NCBI GenBank assembly: GCA_031272775.1
Contig: JAISTB010000016.1
Location: 1-64,000 of the forward strand
Length of the DNA: 64,000 nt
Source: Fusobacteriaceae bacterium
GTDB taxonomy: Bacteria > Fusobacteriota > Fusobacteriia > Fusobacteriales > Fusobacteriaceae
Reading direction: 5' to 3'
Shown here: piece after piece, positions 59,293-64,000 of the stretch
Layout of the letters: each line of letters opens with the position of its first letter
Position numbering within the stretch: the stretch's first letter is position 1
Notes under the pieces: model-generated
The model's input: the letters and a program-made list of their open reading frames with translations, nothing else
What the model was told of the DNA's origin: nothing
The model's database searches: none
Translations under genes and position numbers: made by a program

Positions 59293-61338
59293 TTAAGATC
59301 TTTTGTTTTTTCCGGGCTTTGAAATGTCCTCGCGAATCTTGCGGTACGTCACGACAAGGTATCTGACGTATTCATATTCGAAGGGAGAGCCCAGGGAATA
59401 ATAGCGGAAGCTGTTCCGCTTCCGGGTGTCCACGGCCTGAAGCAGCGTAGCCACCTTGGAATCGCTATCCACGAGGCCAATGCCCGCGTAGGGGTCGAGG
59501 ATATACCGCATGGCGAAATCCACGCCCGTACCGACGCCGTCCCGCAGTGTGGACGGCCCCAGGAAGGGCAGCACGAGGTAGGGACCCCGTTTTACGCCGT
59601 AATGATGAAGCGTCAGCCCGAAATCCTCATAGGGGACGGGCATACCCAATTTTGACGCCGTATCGAGGGTACCGCCGAGCCCCCAGGTCGCGTTGATGGA
59701 AAAGCGGCCCGCGGCCCGCAGCGCCTTCTTGAATTTTCCTTGTAATACCGAATTTCCGGCTACGGAAAGCATTTTTTTGTTGTTGAAGAAATTGGATACG
59801 CCCTTTTTCAGCGGTCCCGGCACGATGAATTCGTAAGTCTTGACGACCGGGAGCAGCAGGTATTTGTCGAGGCCGTAGTTGAAATAGTAAATCCGGCGGT
59901 TCAGCCCCTCCAGGGGGTCGTAGACGTCGATCACATGGCCCGGCCGGAAGGACGCGTTTTCTTCGGGAAACATGGCGGAATCGCTCTCGTCCGGGGGCGT
60001 TGGGGCCAGGCTCGCCAAGGCTTGCGTCGTCCCCTTGGGGGGGACGGGGTAAATTTTTCCCTTAAAGGCGCCTTTCCGTAAAAATCCCAGCATCAGCGCG
60101 AGGTTGTCTTCGTAAAACATATTGCCGCAGTGCCCGCCGGTCGGAAAGACCGTGAGTCTTTTGCCGAAGGTCTCTTTGAGCCACCGGTGGTTTTCTTTTG
60201 TCAGGATCAATTCGTCGGCGTTTGTGACCGCCACGATTTTATTCGCTTTTTTGAGATAGTCGCCGATGACGGCAAGGGATAATTCCCGCCGCACCTGGGC
60301 CTCCGTGAGCCCGTAGCGTTTTTTTGCAGCGGGGATTAGGATCTTGTGCAGATAGTCGAGGTAGGAGGCAAATCCGATTCTCCGGAAATAAGGGAGCATC
60401 TTTTCATGCTTTTCGGCGGGTTTTTTGCCGTAGGTCCCGCTTTTCGTGAGCACATCGGCGATGTAATTGAGATCGATGGAATAGATCCGGAAGACAAATC
60501 CGATCAGAGCCGCCATTTCCGCATCGGAGAGCTTTAATTTTTCGAAAAGGGCATAGACGGCTTCGGCCGTCAGGCTTCCGCTCCGGTATTCGTCGCTGAG
60601 GAACTGGGGCGCCATGGCGCGGATCGTCTCGATCATGAGGTTGATCCGGTATTCGGCCTCATTGCCCGGGCCCAGATAGGAATCGAGGATATCGGCCGAA
60701 TCGTAGAGATCCACGGCGGGGTTGATCATGTAGACGCCCTTGAAGCCGAATTTTCCTTCGCTCTCGTCGATATACGAGACGACGGCCGCTTCCGTGGCCC
60801 CGAGGCTGAATCCGGTCACATAGAAGTCCGTGACGTCTATTTTTTGCCGGACCATGTCGTACGCGCGGGTCATGGCGGCGTAGAGGTCTTTGCCGTCCCG
60901 GGGCAGCAGTCCCGGCAGGCCGGCGGCGGAGGCCGCGACGATAAAGTTGGCGTGGAAGGGGGACGTGATCGAGATCACGTGAAAACCCGCCTCGTAGAGG
61001 ATCTTTTGAAACTGGATCATTTTGGGGTTGTCGTAGGACGAACCCGTACCCGCGAGCAGAAAAATCAGCGGGGCCGCTTCTTTCCGAGCGGCGAGGGAAA
61101 AGGCAAAGTCTTTGTGAAACCAGAGGTTTTTCGGGATCCGGGCAGCGTCGACAGGCTTCAGACGATAGGTTTTTACGGGAACCTTTGCGCCGGCGCCGCT
61201 GCGGGGGACCGAGAGGTCGCCGATGATGGTGGCGGCAAAGGGGTTTTGTATGGGGTAGCGGTATTCCGCGGCGCAGAGCGCGCAGGCAAAGCGGAGCGCA
61301 CAGGCAAAAAGGAAGAAAGACCGCAGGATCTTTTTCAT
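59293..61338 (-). CDS. Exported alpha/beta-hydrolase fused to MlaA (VacJ-type) domain
   Basis: A 681-residue exported protein with two parts. Residues 1-24 form a signal peptide (no convincing lipobox). Residues about 85-400 look like an alpha/beta-hydrolase: FLLAGTGSSYDN oxyanion region, nucleophile Ser178 in TGFSLGATE, and a late His candidate in FPTGGHCGNMF. Residues 471-681 are a full MlaA domain: DVYDPLEGLNRRIYYFNYGLD, then NATWGLGGTLDTASKLGM and EDFGLTLHHYGVKRGPYLVLP, ending RKRNSFRYYSLGSPFEYEYVRY. MlaA removes mislocalised phospholipid from the outer leaflet of the outer membrane. Joining it to a serine hydrolase suggests a protein that extracts and deacylates phospholipids. Two lipid-related genes flank it: DUF2156 downstream and the acyltransferase beyond. 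Confidence 0.9.
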   Translation of the reverse strand: MKKILRSFFLFACALRFACALCAAEYRYPIQNPFAATIIGDLSVPRSGAGAKVPVKTYRLKPVDAARIPKNLWFHKDFAFSLAARKEAAPLIFLLAGTGSSYDNPKMIQFQKILYEAGFHVISITSPFHANFIVAASAAGLPGLLPRDGKDLYAAMTRAYDMVRQKIDVTDFYVTGFSLGATEAAVVSYIDESEGKFGFKGVYMINPAVDLYDSADILDSYLGPGNEAEYRINLMIETIRAMAPQFLSDEYRSGSLTAEAVYALFEKLKLSDAEMAALIGFVFRIYSIDLNYIADVLTKSGTYGKKPAEKHEKMLPYFRRIGFASYLDYLHKILIPAAKKRYGLTEAQVRRELSLAVIGDYLKKANKIVAVTNADELILTKENHRWLKETFGKRLTVFPTGGHCGNMFYEDNLALMLGFLRKGAFKGKIYPVPPKGTTQALASLAPTPPDESDSAMFPEENASFRPGHVIDVYDPLEGLNRRIYYFNYGLDKYLLLPVVKTYEFIVPGPLKKGVSNFFNNKKMLSVAGNSVLQGKFKKALRAAGRFSINATWGLGGTLDTASKLGMPVPYEDFGLTLHHYGVKRGPYLVLPFLGPSTLRDGVGTGVDFAMRYILDPYAGIGLVDSDSKVATLLQAVDTRKRNSFRYYSLGSPFEYEYVRYLVVTYRKIREDISKPGKNKRS

Positions 61339-61397
61339 GGATAACTCCTTGGGGCGGGGCCGGGCCTAATTCGGCGGTCCGCCCTGATTTATACCAT

Positions 61398-61426
61398 ATT
61401 GTACAGCAATCCGGGAGAAAATTCAA
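61398..61426 (-). promoter_or_regulatory. Promoter of the hydrolase-MlaA gene
   Basis: On the minus strand TTGAAT (61421-61426) and TACAAT (61398-61403) with a 17-bp spacer, 60 bp upstream of the start codon. Its -35 box lies in the left copy of the direct repeat at 61420-61538. Confidence 0.65.
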
Positions 61427-61538
61427 GGAATTTTTGCGCCTCGGTCTTTGGGCCGAGATCTCTTTGGCGGCCTCGACCTCTTTGTCGGCCCTGCGGCCGA
61501 CGTTTCCCCTTGCGAAGGGGAAATTCCAAGGAATTTTT
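61420..61538. repeat. Direct repeat enclosing a block of hairpins
   Basis: AATTCAAGGAATTTTTG (starting about 61420) recurs as AATTCCAAGGAATTTTTG (starting about 61522). Between them lie consecutive hairpins on GC-rich DNA: CTCGG/CCGAG, GTCGGCC-CTGC-GGCCGAC (7 bp), and TTTCCCCTT-GCG-AAGGGGAAA (9 bp). No open frame of note covers the block. It could be a small non-coding repeat element or a structured RNA. Confidence 0.5.
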
Positions 61539-61550
61539 GTCTCTTTTAAA

Positions 61551-61590
61551 AGAAACTGCGCGAAAACGCGCAGTTTCTGTCTTTTTATTG
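61551..61590. terminator. Perfect hairpin, possible bidirectional terminator
   Basis: A 12-bp perfect stem (61551-61562 with 61567-61578) with an AAAA loop, a T-rich tract on the right (CTTTTTATT) and TTTT on the left when read on the minus strand. No plus-strand gene ends here, so what it terminates is unclear. From 61339 to 61905 there is no coding gene that I can support. Confidence 0.6.
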
Positions 61591-61611
61591 AGATTATCAT
61601 TGTCACGTTTA

Positions 61612-61633
61612 CAGGCCACAAGCAGGCCACAAA
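61612..61633. repeat. Short tandem repeat
   Basis: CAGGCCACAAG followed directly by CAGGCCACAAA: two 11-bp units. A further 11-bp direct repeat, GGTTGCGGGGC, occurs at 61653-61663 and 61744-61754. Confidence 0.55.
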
Positions 61634-61680
61634 AGGAAGCGGAAACAGGCGTGGTTGCGGGGCGTTTTTGGAACGTGCAC

Positions 61681-61853
61681 ATTATATGGAATAATAGTGA
61701 GTTGAAATGGTTCCAAAGTTAGCCTGAATTAAGGGTTGGCAGAGGTTGCGGGGCATCAAAAAAATATGTTTTTTTTGACCTGCGAATATTTACAAAAAGG
61801 CTAATACATGGTATAATCGTAGAAATATGATGATGAATATTATTCCATATAAT
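61681..61853. repeat. 16-bp perfect inverted repeats flanking the autotransporter promoter
   Basis: ATTATATGGAATAATA at 61681-61696 recurs as its exact reverse complement TATTATTCCATATAAT at 61838-61853. The 141-bp segment between the arms contains the outward-facing promoter at 61789-61817. The left arm lies upstream of the promoter and the right arm lies in the untranslated leader, the layout of invertible promoter switches. The arms do not extend beyond 16 bp. No recombinase gene is in the window. Confidence 0.72.
61789..61817 (+). promoter_or_regulatory. Promoter of the autotransporter gene
   Basis: TTTACA (61789-61794) and TATAAT (61812-61817) with a 17-bp spacer. The leader also contains an 11-bp inverted repeat (61824-61834 with 61852-61862) that would form a hairpin at the 5' end of the transcript. 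Confidence 0.75.
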
Positions 61854-61905
61854 CATCATATTGACTTCACTGTATAGTAAACCCATTTTGATGTAGGAGG
61901 GTATC

Positions 61906-64000
61906 ATGAGAAGAAGGCATATGTGCGGTTTGCGGTTGCGGCAGAAGGTGGGGATTTTTTTGTTTGTGGTTTTTTGTGGGGGGTATGTGGCCTATGGGGC
62001 GCCGGTGGTTATCACGACGGGAAGTTCTACTCCAGTAACAGGAAACTCTGATACGGGAACAGAGAACAACAACACGGTACAATGGACCGGTGGAGCAGTG
62101 ACTGCTGATATTTTGGGTGGGAGCGGAACAGGATCCGTCATAGGAAATACTGTCGAGATTGATTGCCCTGGGGCAAATTATATTGATTACATTGCCGGTG
62201 GTTACAAGAACAGTTCTGCAGCGGGTGATGTTAAAAATAACACGGTATATATTAAAAATGGAACAATGGCCGTAGTTTCCGGTGGGGAATCTTGGGGAAC
62301 GATAAGTAATGTTGTTGTTCAAGGAAATAAAGTTATTGTGTCTGGTGGAGCAGTAACGAATACTGCCCGTTATGGAGAAACACCTGAGATTGATGGGGGA
62401 TATGCGGCAAATAATGTAGATGGCACTGTCTTGGAAAATGAGGTTACCATTACCGGTGGAGCTGTCTATCTTGCTGTCGGAGGAAAAGGGCGCAACAGCC
62501 TGGTGCAAGATAATGTCGTCGATTTGCAAGGCGGCTCGGTAACTGTGGTATATGCCGGTGTTGGGCAAAATAAGGATGTGATCAACAATACGGCAAAAAT
62601 ATCGACAGGAACAATAGGTTATCAAATTATGGGAGGCCTTTCTGAAGGAAGCGGAAATGTCATTGGAAACAGCGTTATAATGACCGGCGGAACGGTCTTG
62701 GGGCCTATCCCTAATCCTCCAGGTACTACAGCGAACCAACATGCGGCAGTTTCAGGGGGACTCGTTTTTGCCGAGTCGACAGGAAGCAACGGGAGCGCCC
62801 TTAATAACGTTGTAACAATTTCTGGCGGACAAGCGGACACTGTTATTGGCGGTGAAGTATCGGGAGCCAAATATATGACTACCGGAGATGTAAAGGGCAA
62901 CAAAGTGATTATGTCCGGCGGTCAGGTTATTGTCAATTCTTCAGTCGATGCTAGCGGTGCCGTCACCGGTGGAAGCGGTTGGATGAGCGACGGTGAAATT
63001 TCCGGAAATAGCGTAGAGATGTCCGGCGGTGAGACCGATCAAGTAAACGGCGGGGCTTTGGTATCAGGGACAGGATCTTTGAAAAACAATTCCGTAAAAA
63101 TCACAGGCGGAAAAGTCACAAGCTTTGTAATAGGTGGTTCTAACGCAAGCTTAAACATAGGAGCTGCAATTGGTCGCCCTGCATTCGCCGCGACCAACGT
63201 AGCCACGGAAGGCAATGAAGTCACGATTGGCGGCTCAGCAGAAGTAAAGAATGTAATCGGGGGACTTACCGAGAGTGAAGCCGTAGGCGCAACAAATTCA
63301 GCGACAAAAAACATCGTAAATATTGAAGGAAGCCCAAAAATAACCGGCAGTGTCTATGGTGGATGGGATGAGAGTACCGTAGCGGTGCATTATGATTTGT
63401 TTACCGGAAATACGCTCAACAAAAACAGCAACGCTACTTTACCGACAGTTTTAAATTTCGAAAAAATCAACTTCGCCTACTCAGGAGCCGCAAACATTAC
63501 CAAATTGGACGTAACACCGGCGATCACAGCCCCCACGGCGTCCGACCCGACCGGCTCCGTCATCAACACCGGCTCCTACGACGTCGAATTCGCCGGCCAA
63601 ATCACCGGAACGGGAACTGTCGAAAAAGCGGGATCGGGCGAACTGCTCTTGACCGGCACAAACAATGACTACACCGGCAACACGACGGTGACGGCGGGAA
63701 CCCTCGCCCTCAAAGGCGCAATTACCGCGAGCAGCGTCAAAGTCAACAGCGGCACAACTTTTACGGCCTACCAAGGCGCGAAAATCGGCGGCAACCTTGA
63801 CGCGAGCGGCGCAACCCTCAACTTCTATGTCCCCGGCACGGCCACAGACGGCGACAAAATCCTCACGGTAGGAGGATCGGCAGACGTCTCGGGCAGCACG
63901 GTCAATGTCGGAATCGACGGAAGCAGTTCTGCGCTCGACACTGGGGATGAGATCATCCTGATTGACGCGGCTTCCCGCGCGGGAGTTCCCTCAAACGCTA
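61906..64000 (+). CDS. Large autotransporter / surface adhesin, N-terminal part
   Basis: The frame is open to the window end (698 codons seen). A long signal peptide (1-32, basic MRRRH start, hydrophobic IFLFVVFCGGYVAYG) leads into about ten degenerate repeats of roughly 40 residues with the pattern N-x-V-x-(I/M)-(S/T)-GG-x-V...GG, for example KVIMSGGQVIVN, SVEMSGGETDQVNGG and SVKITGGKVTSFVIGG, predicted to form a right-handed beta-helix. From about residue 540 comes GTGTVEKAGSGELLLTGTNNDYTGNTTV, the autotransporter-associated beta-strand repeat (PATR). The barrel that would anchor it lies beyond the window. AGGAGG precedes ATG 61906. DNA of the repeat part is AT-richer than the part after about 63,480. 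Confidence 0.85.
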   Translation, partial: MRRRHMCGLRLRQKVGIFLFVVFCGGYVAYGAPVVITTGSSTPVTGNSDTGTENNNTVQWTGGAVTADILGGSGTGSVIGNTVEIDCPGANYIDYIAGGYKNSSAAGDVKNNTVYIKNGTMAVVSGGESWGTISNVVVQGNKVIVSGGAVTNTARYGETPEIDGGYAANNVDGTVLENEVTITGGAVYLAVGGKGRNSLVQDNVVDLQGGSVTVVYAGVGQNKDVINNTAKISTGTIGYQIMGGLSEGSGNVIGNSVIMTGGTVLGPIPNPPGTTANQHAAVSGGLVFAESTGSNGSALNNVVTISGGQADTVIGGEVSGAKYMTTGDVKGNKVIMSGGQVIVNSSVDASGAVTGGSGWMSDGEISGNSVEMSGGETDQVNGGALVSGTGSLKNNSVKITGGKVTSFVIGGSNASLNIGAAIGRPAFAATNVATEGNEVTIGGSAEVKNVIGGLTESEAVGATNSATKNIVNIEGSPKITGSVYGGWDESTVAVHYDLFTGNTLNKNSNATLPTVLNFEKINFAYSGAANITKLDVTPAITAPTASDPTGSVINTGSYDVEFAGQITGTGTVEKAGSGELLLTGTNNDYTGNTTVTAGTLALKGAITASSVKVNSGTTFTAYQGAKIGGNLDASGATLNFYVPGTATDGDKILTVGGSADVSGSTVNVGIDGSSSALDTGDEIILIDAASRAGVPSNA

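Noticed and set aside
1-64000. CRISPR array, rRNA operon, insertion sequence or prophage
   Set aside because: No regularly spaced repeats, no rRNA-like sequence, and no transposase, integrase or phage structural gene was recognised.

Overview
The window reads as a chromosomal segment of an anaerobic, diderm (Gram-negative-type) heterotroph with fairly GC-rich genes. Diderm features include an exported patatin phospholipase with an outer-membrane barrel (8376-10703), an MlaA-type outer-membrane lipid protein (59293-61338), a lipid-A-type acyltransferase (56670-57566), lipoproteins, and the start of a large autotransporter (61906 onward). The UvrB sequence, the patatin-barrel protein, the MORN-repeat protein and the abundance of TRAP transporters recall Fusobacteriota. 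The GC-rich codon use would be unusual for that phylum, so this placement is tentative. Termination looks standard: TAA, TAG and TGA all end genes. Many sigma-70-like promoters with exact 17-bp spacers can be read by eye.

Layout. 1-3456 is an AT-richer, decaying accessory patch: the tail of a type III restriction subunit, a nonsense-mutated vsr, intact ArsC-like and flavodoxin genes, and an AlbA/HATPase regulator broken by an in-frame TGA and 3' truncation. 3457-15034 is housekeeping and envelope: YjbQ, GNAT, uvrB, lysA, the patatin autotransporter, a lipoprotein/YcxB-like pair, a PxpC-like protein, a two-subunit chromate transporter and a MORN protein. 15166-23988 is one catabolic unit: a LacI regulator, a perfect 22-bp palindromic operator, a CoA-transferase, two enoyl-CoA hydratase-family enzymes, a soluble flavoprotein and a TRAP transporter. 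This suggests import of a carboxylic acid and processing as its CoA thioester, substrate unknown. 24078-26763 holds a PII-like/DUF1538 pair and a toxin-antitoxin relic.

27012-34806 carries ispF, an ABC-F ATPase, an exported coiled-coil protein, a uppS-cdsA-dxr-add operon, an FNT channel and tRNA-Asn. 34953-45676 is a hexuronate locus: uxuA and a Zn-dehydrogenase diverge from a TRAP transporter, GntR regulator, uxuB and two GlpA/GlpB-like flavoproteins, the second fused to DUF1667. 45747-50123 has a ZIP metal transporter and a ribose-type ABC transporter. 50362-61338 holds a small acetyltransferase, an Abi_2/AbiF-like HEPN protein with a structured leader RNA, an exported FMN/FAD fumarate-reductase-like enzyme, rpoN, redox repair genes, the acyltransferase, HIT, rpiB, DUF2156 and the hydrolase-MlaA fusion. 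The end is an autotransporter whose promoter lies between perfect 16-bp inverted repeats, a candidate phase-variation switch.

The strongest leads are the possible invertible promoter (61681-61853), the alpha/beta-hydrolase-MlaA fusion, the three-way-junction leader of the Abi gene, and the LacI-controlled CoA-transferase/TRAP unit. All readings are by eye; no search or computation was run.
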